Below, in pieces: positions 37,570 through 47,390 of a DNA stretch of 64,000 bases (positions within the stretch are counted from its first letter, which is position 1; each line of letters begins with the position of its first letter). Below the pieces are notes generated by a model. That model had not been told where the DNA came from and made no database searches. It saw only the letters and a program-made list of their open reading frames with translations. Position numbers and translations under genes: made by a program. The stretch is from Izhakiella capsodis (lineage in GTDB: Bacteria > Pseudomonadota > Gammaproteobacteria > Enterobacterales > Enterobacteriaceae). The stretch lies in NCBI RefSeq assembly GCF_900115045.1, contig NZ_FOVC01000014.1, positions 1 to 64,000 of the forward strand, read 5' to 3'.

Positions 37570-37654
37570 TGGTGCGGGAGGCGAGACTTGAACTCGCACA
37601 CCTTGCGGCGCCAGAACCTAAATCTGGTGCGTCTACCAATTTCGCCACTCCCGC
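37570..37654 (-). tRNA. leuW: tRNA-Leu (anticodon TAG)
   Basis: 85 nt class II tRNA with long variable arm; acceptor GCGGGAG/CTCCCGC, anticodon loop with TAG, T-loop TTCAAGT, CCA encoded. Position and anticodon match leuW. Confidence 0.95.
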
Positions 37655-37657
37655 AGA

Positions 37658-37734
37658 TGGTGGCTACGACGGGAATCGAACCTGTGACCCCAGCATTATG
37701 AGTGCTGTGCTCTAACCAGCTGAGCTACGTAGCC
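37658..37734 (-). tRNA. metT: tRNA-Met, elongator (anticodon CAT)
   Basis: 77 nt, perfect acceptor GGCTACG/CGTAGCC, anticodon loop CTCATAA, T-loop TTCGATT, CCA encoded. First gene of the tRNA operon. Resembles E. coli metT, not initiator tRNA or the lysidine-modified Ile tRNA. Confidence 0.95.
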
Positions 37735-37774
37735 ATCTTTTTATCGCGTTACCTTCATCGGCTTTGCGGGGCGC

Positions 37775-37803
37775 ATTATGCGTATTGCGTCTTTTAGCGT
37801 CAA
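37775..37803 (-). promoter_or_regulatory. Promoter of the tRNA operon
   Basis: On the minus strand TTGACG (37798-37803), a 17-bp spacer and CATAAT (37775-37780), followed by a G+C-rich discriminator GCGCCCCGC, the hallmark of stringently controlled stable-RNA promoters. Start of metT is ~40 bp downstream. Confidence 0.85.
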
Positions 37804-37907
37804 CAAATTTTTTGCCGATTTTAGCCACTGAAGGGCTGTTTGCATGGGTAATGAACAGCCTGGCGATAAAAGCAACGATTTGTCATGGTAACGTAAGTAA
37901 AAGAAAA

Positions 37908-37928
37908 CGGACCCGGAAAAAGGGTCCG
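37908..37928 (-). terminator. Terminator of asnB
   Basis: CGGACCC / GGGTCCG with a 7-nt loop, followed on the minus strand by TTTTC. 20 bp beyond the asnB stop. Confidence 0.85.
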
Positions 37929-37947
37929 CATACGTTAAGCGTTATGC

Positions 37948-39612
37948 TTAATAGGCTGACTGATGAACGCAGACTGCGCGACCTGACGGATCGTTCATAT
38001 TTTTAAAGGCTTCATCCCATTCAATGGCTTTTGCCGACGAGCAGGCTACTGACGGGCCGCCAGGCACACATTCAGCCGCACTTGCTAGCGGGAAAAGCTC
38101 TGAGAATATTTCCCGATAAAGATAAGCCTCTTTAGAGGCCGGCGTATTATACGGGAAGCGGTAGTGGGCGGTCTCCAGCTGCTGATCGCTGATTTGCTGG
38201 GCGGCAATCTCTTTCAGCGAGTCTATCCAGCTATAGCCAACGCCGTCGGAAAACTGCTCTTTCTGACGCCAGGCAACGCTTTCCGGCAGATAAGAGGCGA
38301 AGCATTCGCGTAAAATATGTTTTTCCATTTTACCGTTACTGCCGCACATTTTGTCTGCAGGGTTAATTGTCATCGCCACGTCGAGGAATTTTTTATCAAG
38401 AAAGGGAACGCGAGCCTCCACACCCCACGCCGACATGGCTTTGTTGGCGCGTGCACAATCAAACATATGTAGCGCCAATAACTTACGTACGTTCTCCTCG
38501 TGAAACTCTTTGGCGTTGGGGGCTTTATGAAAATAAAGGTAGCCACCAAATACTTCGTCTGCGCCCTCACCTGACAACACCATTTTGATACCCATTGCCT
38601 TGATTTTGCGTGACATCAGGTACATTGGCGTTGAGGCGCGGATAGTCGTGACGTCATAGGTTTCAATGTGATAGATCACGTCGCGAATGGCGTCCAGGCC
38701 TTCCTGCACGGTGAAGTGAATTTCGTGATGAATGGTACCCAGATGGTCGGCAACAGACTGCGCCGCTTTAAGGTCTGGTGATCCTTCGAGTCCAACAGCA
38801 AAAGAGTGAAGCTGCGGCCACCATGCGTCGCTTTTGTCCTGATCTTCGATACGTCTGGCGGCATACTTTTTCGTGATCGCCGAAATGATGGACGAGTCCA
38901 GCCCGCCGGAAAGTAATACACCATAAGGTACGTCTGACATCAGGTGGCTTTTGACCGACTCCTCCAGTGCCTCTTTAAGCGCGGCAGTATCGGTTTTGTT
39001 GTGCTCAACACTGGCATATTCCATCCAGTCGCGCTGCCAGTAGCGACGAATTTCACCGTCGGTGCTGGAAAGATAGCTTCCCGGTGGGAATTCACTGATG
39101 CTACGGCAGACGGGCACCAGCGCTTTCATCTCAGACGCGACGTAAAAATTACCGTGCTCATCGTTGCCCATATAAAGGGGGATGATACCAATAGGGTCAC
39201 GGCCAATCAGATATTGCTGCTTAACGCTGTCCCATAGGATAAAGGCGAACATTCCCTGCAATTCATCGAGGAAATCGATCCCCATTTTCTGATACAGCGC
39301 CAGGATAACTTCGCAGTCGGAGTCGGTTTGAAAGTCATAGCGATCGCCCAGTTCGGCACGAAGTGCCTGGTGGTTATAAATTTCGCCGTTCACGGCCAGT
39401 ACGTGAGTATGGTCGGCATTGTGCAGCGGCTGAGCACCGTTATTCACGTCAACGATCGACAGACGTTCATGGGCAAGAATTGCTTTATCATCAGCATAGA
39501 CGCCGGACCAATCCGGCCCACGATGTCGCATCAAACGCGATAGTTCTAACGCCTTCTTACGCAGTTCAACAGGGTCGGTTTTCAGATCCAGTACGCCAAA
39601 TATTGAACACAT
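37948..39612 (-). CDS. asnB: Asparagine synthetase B (glutamine-hydrolysing)
   Basis: 554 aa, the E. coli length. Makes asparagine from aspartate, ATP and glutamine. Class II amidotransferase with nucleophile Cys2 (MCSIFGV), glutaminase domain to ~210, then the synthetase domain with the PP-loop LLSGGLDSS (about residues 234-242). The end (DPSGRAVCVHQSAY) is close to E. coli. In E. coli umpH (nagD) lies between asnB and nagC; here the 303-bp gap is empty. Confidence 0.96.
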   Translation of the reverse strand: MCSIFGVLDLKTDPVELRKKALELSRLMRHRGPDWSGVYADDKAILAHERLSIVDVNNGAQPLHNADHTHVLAVNGEIYNHQALRAELGDRYDFQTDSDCEVILALYQKMGIDFLDELQGMFAFILWDSVKQQYLIGRDPIGIIPLYMGNDEHGNFYVASEMKALVPVCRSISEFPPGSYLSSTDGEIRRYWQRDWMEYASVEHNKTDTAALKEALEESVKSHLMSDVPYGVLLSGGLDSSIISAITKKYAARRIEDQDKSDAWWPQLHSFAVGLEGSPDLKAAQSVADHLGTIHHEIHFTVQEGLDAIRDVIYHIETYDVTTIRASTPMYLMSRKIKAMGIKMVLSGEGADEVFGGYLYFHKAPNAKEFHEENVRKLLALHMFDCARANKAMSAWGVEARVPFLDKKFLDVAMTINPADKMCGSNGKMEKHILRECFASYLPESVAWRQKEQFSDGVGYSWIDSLKEIAAQQISDQQLETAHYRFPYNTPASKEAYLYREIFSELFPLASAAECVPGGPSVACSSAKAIEWDEAFKNMNDPSGRAVCVHQSAY

Positions 39613-39915
39613 AACTTCACTCCTGTGGGATCACTTCGTCATTGACTCTAAGCCGACCAGCGTCAGCGCATAGATAAGAAAATGCGATAATGAATAAGGG
39701 TATGCAAGCAATTTCCCTTTCTGCTATGAAATAGCTAAGTCAGTCAGTTGTAAAATTAATGAATCATCAGAAATAAGGGGTAAAAATTGCCATTTCGCTA
39801 ATAAGCGTTGAAGATTGAGTGAAGTCTAATCTGTTGGCTATCATTTTCTCAAAGAATGATTGACGCCGGTCTTACTGGCGTTCAGCGCTGATCGGGTTCT
39901 GGAGTTAATACGTCG
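39613..39915. other. 303-bp gap between asnB and nagC
   Basis: A/T-rich stretch holding the presumed asnB promoter on the minus strand and the end of the nag transcript. No umpH (nagD) reading frame or fragment is recognisable on either strand. Confidence 0.5.
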
Positions 39916-41151
39916 CTATTCCTGCGTATGCGTTCCTTCCAGCAGGCGTTGGAGAAGAACGCCGTTGAGCATCGCGCGCTTTGCCAGTGCAAAGGCACCA
40001 ATCGCAGAGCCATGATCGATTTCAGAGCGCACAACCGGCAGATTATTACGAAAGACTTTTAATACCTGGGTATTAACACAAGCCTCAATGGCGGGGAGTA
40101 AAACCCCATTAGCCTCGGTGATTTCACCGGCGATCACCACTTTTTGTGGATTAAACAGGTTAATGGCGATTGCGATGGCTTTGCCCAGGTGACGACCAAC
40201 GTGCCCGACCACTTCCGTTGCCAGCACGTCGCCGTGATTAGCGGCTTTACAAATGCTGAGAATATCGCAATTTTCCGCCGTCAATGACGTCAGATGCCCC
40301 TGATGAATCAGCGTTCGTACGCGTTGCTCTATCGCGCTGTTGGCGACGATGGTTTCAAGACAGCCGAAATTACCGCAGTGACAGCGTTCACCTAAGGGAT
40401 CGACCTGAATATGGCCAATTTCCCCAACATTGCCGTTGCTGCCGAGAAAAATCTGTCCGTTAGTGATAATGCCAGCACCTGTACCGCGATGTACTCGCAC
40501 CAGAATGGAATCAGCACAGTCGCGCGATGCACCAAAATAGTGCTCGGCCAGTGCCAGACTGCGGATATCATGACCGACAAAACTGGCAACGTTGAAGTGT
40601 TTTTCCAGATTGGCAACCAGCGGCCACTGGCTCACCTTGATATGCGGCATATAGCGGATCACGCCGATGGCCGGATCGACCAGGCCTGGGAGGATAACAG
40701 CGATCGCGATCAGCTCACGCAGCTTACGTTGTTGCAGGTTGATGAACTCTTCAATGGTATTGAACAGCGCGTGTTCCAACGTTTCCTGTGTGCGTTCAGG
40801 CAGGTTATAGCGCTGTTCGGCAATTAGCTTGCCGCTCAGATCGAAGAGTGACAGGGTGGCGTCGTCGCGTCCCAGACGAATAGCGACAGTATGAAAGCCG
40901 CGGGATTCAGTAATGATGGATATGGCGCGACGGCCCCCGGTAGAGGCCTGTTGATCCACTTCGCGAATCAAGCCGCGCTCAATGAGCTGACGGGTAATTT
41001 TCGTTACGCTGGCGGGCGCCAGCTGACTCTGTTCTGCGATCTGAATGCGCGAAATAGGGCCCTGTTGGTCGATAATCCGGTACACCGCTGCGCTGTTAAG
41101 CTGCTTAACGAGATCAATGTTTCCAATTTGAGCCTGCCCGTCATGAGTCAT
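39916..41151 (-). CDS. nagC: N-acetylglucosamine repressor NagC (ROK family)
   Basis: 411 aa. Represses nagE and nagBA and is released by GlcNAc-6-phosphate; it also acts on other amino-sugar genes. N-terminal helix-turn-helix (ISRIQIAEQSQLAPASVTKITRQLIERG, residues ~33-60), ROK sugar-binding domain with the zinc motif GHIQVDPLGERCHCGNFGCLE (about 245-265). Seven bases after nagA, in the nagBAC operon. Confidence 0.96.
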   Translation of the reverse strand: MTHDGQAQIGNIDLVKQLNSAAVYRIIDQQGPISRIQIAEQSQLAPASVTKITRQLIERGLIREVDQQASTGGRRAISIITESRGFHTVAIRLGRDDATLSLFDLSGKLIAEQRYNLPERTQETLEHALFNTIEEFINLQQRKLRELIAIAVILPGLVDPAIGVIRYMPHIKVSQWPLVANLEKHFNVASFVGHDIRSLALAEHYFGASRDCADSILVRVHRGTGAGIITNGQIFLGSNGNVGEIGHIQVDPLGERCHCGNFGCLETIVANSAIEQRVRTLIHQGHLTSLTAENCDILSICKAANHGDVLATEVVGHVGRHLGKAIAIAINLFNPQKVVIAGEITEANGVLLPAIEACVNTQVLKVFRNNLPVVRSEIDHGSAIGAFALAKRAMLNGVLLQRLLEGTHTQE

Positions 41152-41158
41152 TCAGTAT

Positions 41159-42319
41159 TCACTCACTTAAAACCTCGTTGCCATTAACGTAGGTCTGGAT
41201 AATCTGATAATCGCCGGTGAATACCGTGAGGTTTGCAACTTTTCCAGCAGTGATGCTGCCCAAAAGACGATCCACACCAATGGCTTTCGCCGGGTATAAG
41301 GTGGCCATTCTTATTGCTTCGTCCAGAGCAATACCGGCATGTTCGACGGTGTTTCGCACTGCTTCGATCATCGTCAGTGAAGAGCCGCTGAGCGTTCCTT
41401 TTTCATCAACGCAAAGCCCATCGCGATAGTATATTGTTTTTCCAGCAAAAATGAACTGATCAATCGATTCATCTGGCGATAACCCTGCTGGTGCCGTGGC
41501 ATCAGTGATCAAGATAATCTGTTCATTTTTTATGCGTTTGGCATTTCGGACATTTGCGTAGTGAACATGCAGTCCATCGGCGATGATGCCACAATATACG
41601 TCCGGCGTATCGAACAGGGCGCCGATCAAACCTGGTTCGCGCCCGGTTATCGTTGGCATTGCGTTATACAGATGCGTTGCGAATGAGATGCCAGCCTCAA
41701 AGCCCCGACGAGCTTCGGCATAGGTCGCGTGGGAATGGCCGCAAGAGATAATGATACCTGCTTTACTGAGCCGGCGAATAATCTCAGGTTCAACTTTCTC
41801 AGGAGCGAGGGTGATCTTGCTTATCACATCCGCATTTTTACACAGAAAATTGACCAGACTGGCTGTTGGCTGGCGGATGAGTTCCGGATTATGGGTCCCT
41901 TTTTTCAGCGGGTTAAGCCATGGGCCTTCAAGGTGCAGTCCCAGCGCCTGAAACTTATTTTGCATCAGAAACTCACGCATGCTGGTTACTGCACGCACCA
42001 TCAGTTCGTCGCTGCTGGTAATCAGCGTCGGCAGAAAGCTGGTGCAGCCGGAGCGCTGGTTGGCACGCTGCATGGTTTGCAGGGTCTCAATGCTTAGCGC
42101 CGCGATATCATCGTTGAATTGCACGCCGCCGCAGCCATTGAGCTGTAAATCAATAAAGCCGGGAGTTATGTTGGCACCCTGAACATCCCGTGTGGCTATC
42201 CCTGTAGGGAGCTCCTCAACCGGACACAGGCGCTCGATGAGTCCATTGGCGATCACCACCGCATGGTTGTTCAGAATTTCGTGGCCAGTATAGATACGGC
42301 CGTTAATCAGTGCGTACAT
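41159..42319 (-). CDS. nagA: N-acetylglucosamine-6-phosphate deacetylase NagA
   Basis: 386 aa (E. coli 382). Removes the acetyl group of GlcNAc-6-P, giving GlcN-6-P for NagB. TIM-barrel amidohydrolase: [15 protein letters not shown] (metal His), HLYNAMP and ITDATAPAG with the catalytic Asp. Two tandem ATGs exist; the second (42319, [14 protein letters not shown]) has the better spacing from GGGGAG and matches E. coli. A few-residue insertion in the [19 protein letters not shown] region explains the extra length. Confidence 0.96.
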   Translation of the reverse strand: MYALINGRIYTGHEILNNHAVVIANGLIERLCPVEELPTGIATRDVQGANITPGFIDLQLNGCGGVQFNDDIAALSIETLQTMQRANQRSGCTSFLPTLITSSDELMVRAVTSMREFLMQNKFQALGLHLEGPWLNPLKKGTHNPELIRQPTASLVNFLCKNADVISKITLAPEKVEPEIIRRLSKAGIIISCGHSHATYAEARRGFEAGISFATHLYNAMPTITGREPGLIGALFDTPDVYCGIIADGLHVHYANVRNAKRIKNEQIILITDATAPAGLSPDESIDQFIFAGKTIYYRDGLCVDEKGTLSGSSLTMIEAVRNTVEHAGIALDEAIRMATLYPAKAIGVDRLLGSITAGKVANLTVFTGDYQIIQTYVNGNEVLSE

Positions 42320-42382
42320 CATTATTCTCCCCGCTGGTTGCAGGTCGGACAGTACGACCTGCGCTAGTGATCCTGATACCTG

Positions 42383-43183
42383 TTACAGGCCTTCCATGTT
42401 TTCCACTTCCAATTCGCGGAAATATTTTACGGTTTTCATTTTTAGCTCCATGGTGGCCGGTTCGTCGCATACCACCACGGCTTTGGCATGAAGTTGCAGA
42501 CAGCTGATGGTCCACATGTGATTAACATTGCCTTCGACAGCAGCCTGCAGCGCCTGAGCTTTCAGATGGCCGGTGACGAGAATCATGACCTCTTCTGCAT
42601 CGAGCAGCGTGCCCACGCCGACGGTCAGTGCATATTTAGGCACCTGTTCAATGTCGCCACCAAAAAAGCGCGAATTCGCCACGCGGGTATCATGGGTCAG
42701 GGTTTTAATACGGGTTCGTGATGAAAGTGAGGATGCGGGCTCATTGAACGCTATATGTCCATCATTGCCGACACCGCCCATGAACAGATGGATTTTGCCA
42801 TAGGCACGGATTTTTTCTTCATACTGACGACACTCCGCATCGATATCATCAGCGTTGCCATTCAGCAGGTTAATATTTCCCGCCTGGATATCAACGTGAT
42901 CGAAGAAATTGCGATACATGAAGCTGTGGTAACTTTCGGGGTGCTCCTTCGGCAAGCCGACGTACTCGTCCATATTAAACGTGACAACATGTTTGAAGCT
43001 AACCTGGCCCGCTTTATGCATCTCAATAAGGTGCTTATAGGCTTCGAGTGGCGTTCCGCCAGTAGGCAATCCCAGAATAAAAGGACGTTCGGCTGTGGGG
43101 TTGAAGGCGTTGATACGCTCGACGATATGGCGTGCCGCCCACTTGCCAACCTGGCTGGTGGTGGTTAAAGGAATAAGACGCAT
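42383..43183 (-). CDS. nagB: Glucosamine-6-phosphate deaminase NagB
   Basis: 266 aa, the E. coli length. Converts GlcN-6-P to fructose-6-P and ammonia. Motifs [17 protein letters not shown] (Asp72) and [14 protein letters not shown] with the catalytic Asp/His, plus the C-terminal allosteric region. First gene of nagBAC, divergent from nagE across a 335-bp regulatory interval. Confidence 0.97.
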   Translation of the reverse strand: MRLIPLTTTSQVGKWAARHIVERINAFNPTAERPFILGLPTGGTPLEAYKHLIEMHKAGQVSFKHVVTFNMDEYVGLPKEHPESYHSFMYRNFFDHVDIQAGNINLLNGNADDIDAECRQYEEKIRAYGKIHLFMGGVGNDGHIAFNEPASSLSSRTRIKTLTHDTRVANSRFFGGDIEQVPKYALTVGVGTLLDAEEVMILVTGHLKAQALQAAVEGNVNHMWTISCLQLHAKAVVVCDEPATMELKMKTVKYFRELEVENMEGL

Positions 43184-43518
43184 AGTACACCTCTCAGTGA
43201 CAATTACGGTAACGGGGAAGACGGCTTACTTTTACCCACTTTGCTAAGCGCAACCTGCGTTAACCCAGTCATACGTGGGAAAAATCCGTCATGATATTTT
43301 TTATAATAAAATAAGTATGGATCCTAAGCCAACATCATGGCAATTGAAATGCAATTTATGGTGACTTTTATCACATTAGAGAGGGTTTTAATTTGCAGGG
43401 CGAATTAATTTCTTTTTACACTCCGCACAGTAGTACGGAACATCATAAAACTACCTGCTAAAGGTATGTTAAAAAAGCCTGCAGTGCTGGGCATTTTACG
43501 GGTTCAAAGGGGAAACAG
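43184..43518. promoter_or_regulatory. nagB-nagE divergent control region
   Basis: 335 bp between the divergent genes. It contains a CRP site (listed separately), an A/T-rich palindrome TATTTT..AAAATA at 43295-43313 that is a plausible NagC operator near the nagB side, and A/T-rich sequence near 43400-43420 where the second NagC operator would be expected. In E. coli two NagC boxes loop this region. The NagC site calls are inference from symmetry and position. Confidence 0.6.
43359..43375. promoter_or_regulatory. CRP-cAMP binding site
   Basis: TGGTGA-CTTTTA-TCACA: half-sites GTGA and TCAC with the standard 6-bp centre, close to the consensus. Lies between the nagB and nagE promoters, as in E. 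coli. Confidence 0.78.
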
Positions 43519-45462
43519 GTGAATATTCTAGGCTTTTTTCAACGATTAGGGCGGTCGCTTCAGCTACCCATCTCCGTGCTGCCCGTCGCAGCATTGATGC
43601 TGCGCTTCGGGCAACCCGATTTACTTAATATACCGTTCATTGCACAGGCCGGCGGCGCAATCTTCGATAACCTTGCGCTGATCTTTGCTATCGGCGTGGC
43701 CTCAACATGGTCAAGAGATAATGCCGGACCGGCAGCCCTGGCAGGCGCGGTGGGTTATTTCATCATGACTAAAGCAATGGTGACTATCAACCCGGCGATT
43801 AATATGGGTGTCCTGGCGGGTATCATTACCGGTTTAGTCGCCGGTTATACTTATAACCGCTGGTACAATATCAGACTGCCGGACTTTCTCAGTTTCTTTG
43901 GCGGCAAACGTTTCGTGCCGATTGCCACCGGTTTTTTCTGTCTGATACTTGCCGCGATTTTTGGCTACGTGTGGCCCCCGGTGCAGAATGCGATTCACGC
44001 TGGTGGCGAATGGATTGTTTCTGAAGGCGCTCTCGGTGCGGGTATTTTCGGCTTCGTAAACCGCTTGCTAATCCCGACCGGCTTGCATCAGGTGCTTAAC
44101 ACCATTGCTTGGTTCCAGATCGGTGATTATACCAATGCGGCCGGCGTGGTGTTCCACGGTGACATTAACCGCTTCTATGCCGGTGATCCCACTGCGGGCA
44201 TGTTTATGGCAGGCTTCTATCCGATCATGATGTTCGGGCTGCCAGGTGCTGCGCTGGCCATGTACTTCGCTGCGCCTAAAGAGCGCCGCCCTATGGTTGG
44301 AGGGCTGCTGTTCTCCGTCGCACTGACCGCCTTTCTGACCGGTGTTACCGAGCCGCTTGAGTTCCTGTTCATGTTCCTGGCTCCAGTGCTGTACTTACTG
44401 CATGCCATTCTGACCGGCATTAGTATGTATGTTGCGACCGCTCTGGGGATCCACGCGGGCTTCTCTTTCTCTGCCGGCGCGATTGACTACGCGTTGATGT
44501 ACCATTTGCCTGCGGCCAGTAAAAACGTCTGGCTGCTGCTGGTCATGGGCGTTGTCGCTTTCGTGGTTTACTTCATCCTGTTTAGCGTGGTTATCCGCGT
44601 GATGAATCTTAAAACCCCAGGCCGTGAAGACGCTGTACCGGAACAGGCTGCCGATGCCAACAGCAATACTGACGAAGGTCTGGCTGTGCTCTCGCACCAG
44701 TATGTTGCGGCGGTCGGTGGTAGCGCTAATATCATCGGAATCGATGCCTGTATCACGCGTTTGCGGCTGGCCGTAGATGATGCTACGCAAGTCAATGATG
44801 CTGAATGTAAACGTCTTGGCGCTTCCGGCGTTGTGAAACTGAACAAGAAAACCGTGCAGGTAATTGTTGGCGCGCGCGCTGAATCGATTGCTGAAGAGAT
44901 GAAAGTTCTGATGGCACAAGGTTCGATCGCCGCCAGCAACACTACGGCAAAACCTGCGGCAGCGGTGCCTGATCCTAAGACAGTACGCGCTGCCAGCCAG
45001 GACGTTATCGCGACGCTGGTCGCACCGGTAAGTGGTGAAATCGTTGCGCTGGAGCAGGTTCCGGATGAGGCGTTCGCCAGTAAGGCCGTGGGTGATGGTG
45101 TGGCAATCAAACCGACCAGCGGTACCGTTGTATCGCCGGCTGCCGGCACCCTGGTTAAAATCTTTAATACCAACCACGCTTTCTGTCTGGAAACAGAGAA
45201 GGGCGTTGAGGTTGTCGTTCATATGGGACTGGATACCGTTGGGCTGGATGGCAAAGGTTTCAACCGTTTGGCGGAAGAAGGCTCGCAGGTTACTGCCGGT
45301 CAGCCAGTGCTGGAAATGGATTTGGCGTTTCTTAACGCTAATGCCCGTTCAATGATCAGTCCAGTGGTTGTCAGTAACAGCGACGACTATGCTGGTCTGA
45401 CTCAGCTGGCAAAAGGTTCGGTTGTGGCGGGTGAAACACGGTTATACGACGTTAACAGATAA
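43519..45462 (+). CDS. nagE: N-acetylglucosamine PTS permease NagE (EIICBA)
   Basis: 647 aa. Imports GlcNAc with phosphorylation to GlcNAc-6-P. Order: EIIC membrane domain (residues 1-~365, ~8-10 helices), EIIB (~395-475, phospho-Cys in IDACITRLRL), EIIA (~500-640, phospho-His in VVVHMGLDTV). The linkers are Ala/Thr/Asn-rich. It starts with GTG 43519 preceded by AAAGGGG, as the frame begins precisely at the family start (MNILGFFQRLGRSLQLP). Monocistronic with its own terminator. Confidence 0.96.
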   Translation: MNILGFFQRLGRSLQLPISVLPVAALMLRFGQPDLLNIPFIAQAGGAIFDNLALIFAIGVASTWSRDNAGPAALAGAVGYFIMTKAMVTINPAINMGVLAGIITGLVAGYTYNRWYNIRLPDFLSFFGGKRFVPIATGFFCLILAAIFGYVWPPVQNAIHAGGEWIVSEGALGAGIFGFVNRLLIPTGLHQVLNTIAWFQIGDYTNAAGVVFHGDINRFYAGDPTAGMFMAGFYPIMMFGLPGAALAMYFAAPKERRPMVGGLLFSVALTAFLTGVTEPLEFLFMFLAPVLYLLHAILTGISMYVATALGIHAGFSFSAGAIDYALMYHLPAASKNVWLLLVMGVVAFVVYFILFSVVIRVMNLKTPGREDAVPEQAADANSNTDEGLAVLSHQYVAAVGGSANIIGIDACITRLRLAVDDATQVNDAECKRLGASGVVKLNKKTVQVIVGARAESIAEEMKVLMAQGSIAASNTTAKPAAAVPDPKTVRAASQDVIATLVAPVSGEIVALEQVPDEAFASKAVGDGVAIKPTSGTVVSPAAGTLVKIFNTNHAFCLETEKGVEVVVHMGLDTVGLDGKGFNRLAEEGSQVTAGQPVLEMDLAFLNANARSMISPVVVSNSDDYAGLTQLAKGSVVAGETRLYDVNR

Positions 45463-45502
45463 CAGAAAGCACCGGCATTCACTGTGCCGGTCTTCTGACC
45501 GT

Positions 45503-45532
45503 AGGGGCGAGGGATCTCGCCCCTGTTTTTTA
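45503..45532 (+). terminator. Rho-independent terminator of nagE
   Basis: AGGGGCGAG-GGAT-CTCGCCCCT followed by GTTTTTTAT. A smaller ACCGGCA/TGCCGGT hairpin precedes it. Confidence 0.92.
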
Positions 45533-45631
45533 TCCTGAATTTAACTAACGGTTGTTTCTCGCTGGTGCTTAGTGGATCATACGCGTTTACGTTGAGCAGC
45601 ATACATATCCGTTCGTATTGAGGAAATCGTG

Positions 45632-47299
45632 ATGAGTGAGGCTGAAGCCCGGCCAACTAATTTTATTCGCCAGATTATTGATGAAGACCTGGCCAGCGGT
45701 AAACACACTGAGATTCATACCCGCTTTCCACCGGAGCCAAATGGTTACCTGCATATCGGCCATGCTAAGTCTATCTGCCTGAACTTCGGCATCGCGCAGG
45801 ATTATCTGGGGCAGTGTAATCTGCGCTTCGATGATACAAATCCGGTAAAAGAAGACAGGGAATTTGTCGATTCAATTAAACAGGATGTGCAATGGCTGGG
45901 TTTTGAGTGGAGCGGAGAGATCCGTTATTCCTCTGACTACTTTGATCAACTCTATAACTACGCCGTTGAGCTAATAACTAAAGGCCTGGCTTACGTTGAT
46001 GAGCTGAGTGCTGAGGAAATTCGTGAATATCGCGGTACGCTGAAAGCTCCGGGTAAAAACAGTCCATATCGCGATCGCAGTGTTGAAGAAAACCTGGCCC
46101 TGTTTGAAAAAATGCGAGCGGGTGGTTTCAACGAAGGCAAAGCTTGCCTGCGCGCGAAGATCGATATGGCCTCGAGCTTTATCGTTCTCCGCGATCCGGT
46201 ACTTTATCGCATTAAATTTGCCGAGCATCATCAGACCGGAAATAAATGGTGCATCTATCCGATGTACGATTTTACCCATTGCATCTCCGATGCGCTGGAA
46301 GAGATCACCCATTCACTTTGCACGCTTGAGTTTCAGGATAATCGCCGGTTGTATGACTGGGTGCTGGATAACATTACTATTCCAATCCACCCACGTCAGT
46401 ACGAGTTTTCACGTCTGAACCTGGAATATGCGGTGATGTCCAAGCGCAAGCTAACACAGCTGGTAGCAGAGAAGATCGTCGAAGGCTGGGATGATCCCCG
46501 GATGCTGACGGTTTCTGGTCTGCGTCGTCGCGGTTACAGCGCCGCCTCGATCCGTGAGTTTTGTCGTCGTATCGGCGTAACAAAACAGGACAATATCGTC
46601 GAGATGGCCTCGCTGGAAGCCTGTATTCGTGATGATCTGAATGAGAACGCGCCGCGCGCTATGGCCGTTCTCGATCCCATTAAGGTGGTCATTGAAAACT
46701 TGCCTGCCGGGCATGATGAAAGGGTTACGATGGCAAATCATCCTAACCGCCCGGAAATGGGGCAGCGTGAGGTGCCTTTCAGTCGGGAAATCTGGATCGA
46801 TCGTGCTGATTTTCGTGAAGAAGCAAACAAACAGTACAAGCGGTTAGTGCTGGGTAAAGAAGTGCGGCTGCGTAATGCCTACGTTATTCGTGCCGAACGC
46901 GTGGCAAAGGACGAAAATGGTAATATTACCTGCCTATTCTGTACTGCCGATCTGGATACGATGGGTAAAGATCCGGCCGATGGACGCAAGGTTAAAGGTG
47001 TGATCCATTGGGTGTCGGCCGATCACGGTCTGCCCGCGCAGTTCCGGCTTTACGATCGCTTATTCAGCGTGTCGAATCCAGGGGCTGCGGAGAACTTCCT
47101 CGCCACAATAAACCCTGATTCGTTGGTTATTCGTCATGGATTTGTTGAACCGGGCCTGCGGAATACCGAGGCGCTGAAACCCTGGCAATTTGAGCGTGAA
47201 GGCTATTTTTGTGCCGACAGCGTTTACTCTAAACCGGGAGAACTGGTGTTTAACCGTACGGTTGGTCTGCGTGATACCTGGGCAAAAGCCGGCGCATGA
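45632..47299 (+). CDS. glnS: Glutaminyl-tRNA synthetase GlnS
   Basis: 555 aa (E. coli 554). Class I synthetase with [15 protein letters not shown] (HIGH motif, residues ~34-48) and the KMSKS-type VMSKRKL near 268. ATG 45632 ([16 protein letters not shown]) matches E. coli; an in-frame GTG lies just before it. It is followed by a terminator and then, unexpectedly, by convergent corB instead of chiP/fur. Confidence 0.97.
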   Translation: MSEAEARPTNFIRQIIDEDLASGKHTEIHTRFPPEPNGYLHIGHAKSICLNFGIAQDYLGQCNLRFDDTNPVKEDREFVDSIKQDVQWLGFEWSGEIRYSSDYFDQLYNYAVELITKGLAYVDELSAEEIREYRGTLKAPGKNSPYRDRSVEENLALFEKMRAGGFNEGKACLRAKIDMASSFIVLRDPVLYRIKFAEHHQTGNKWCIYPMYDFTHCISDALEEITHSLCTLEFQDNRRLYDWVLDNITIPIHPRQYEFSRLNLEYAVMSKRKLTQLVAEKIVEGWDDPRMLTVSGLRRRGYSAASIREFCRRIGVTKQDNIVEMASLEACIRDDLNENAPRAMAVLDPIKVVIENLPAGHDERVTMANHPNRPEMGQREVPFSREIWIDRADFREEANKQYKRLVLGKEVRLRNAYVIRAERVAKDENGNITCLFCTADLDTMGKDPADGRKVKGVIHWVSADHGLPAQFRLYDRLFSVSNPGAAENFLATINPDSLVIRHGFVEPGLRNTEALKPWQFEREGYFCADSVYSKPGELVFNRTVGLRDTWAKAGA

Positions 47300-47315
47300 C
47301 CCAAGGAATATGACT

Positions 47316-47342
47316 AAAAAGCAGCCGTTGGCTGCTTTTTTT
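47316..47342. terminator. Terminator after glnS
   Basis: A-run + GCAGCC-GTT-GGCTGC + T-run, 16 bp after the glnS stop. Symmetric, so it can also stop transcripts from convergent corB. Confidence 0.92.
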
Positions 47343-47390
47343 ATGTTTGTATAGTATCAACGCCATTTTCTTTAAGCTGGCAGATCAGAT

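Noticed and set aside
37167..37701. Plus-strand frames across the tRNA cluster (GIRTPDGGIR-like peptides)
   Set aside because: Classic spurious ORFs made by reading antisense through tRNA genes.
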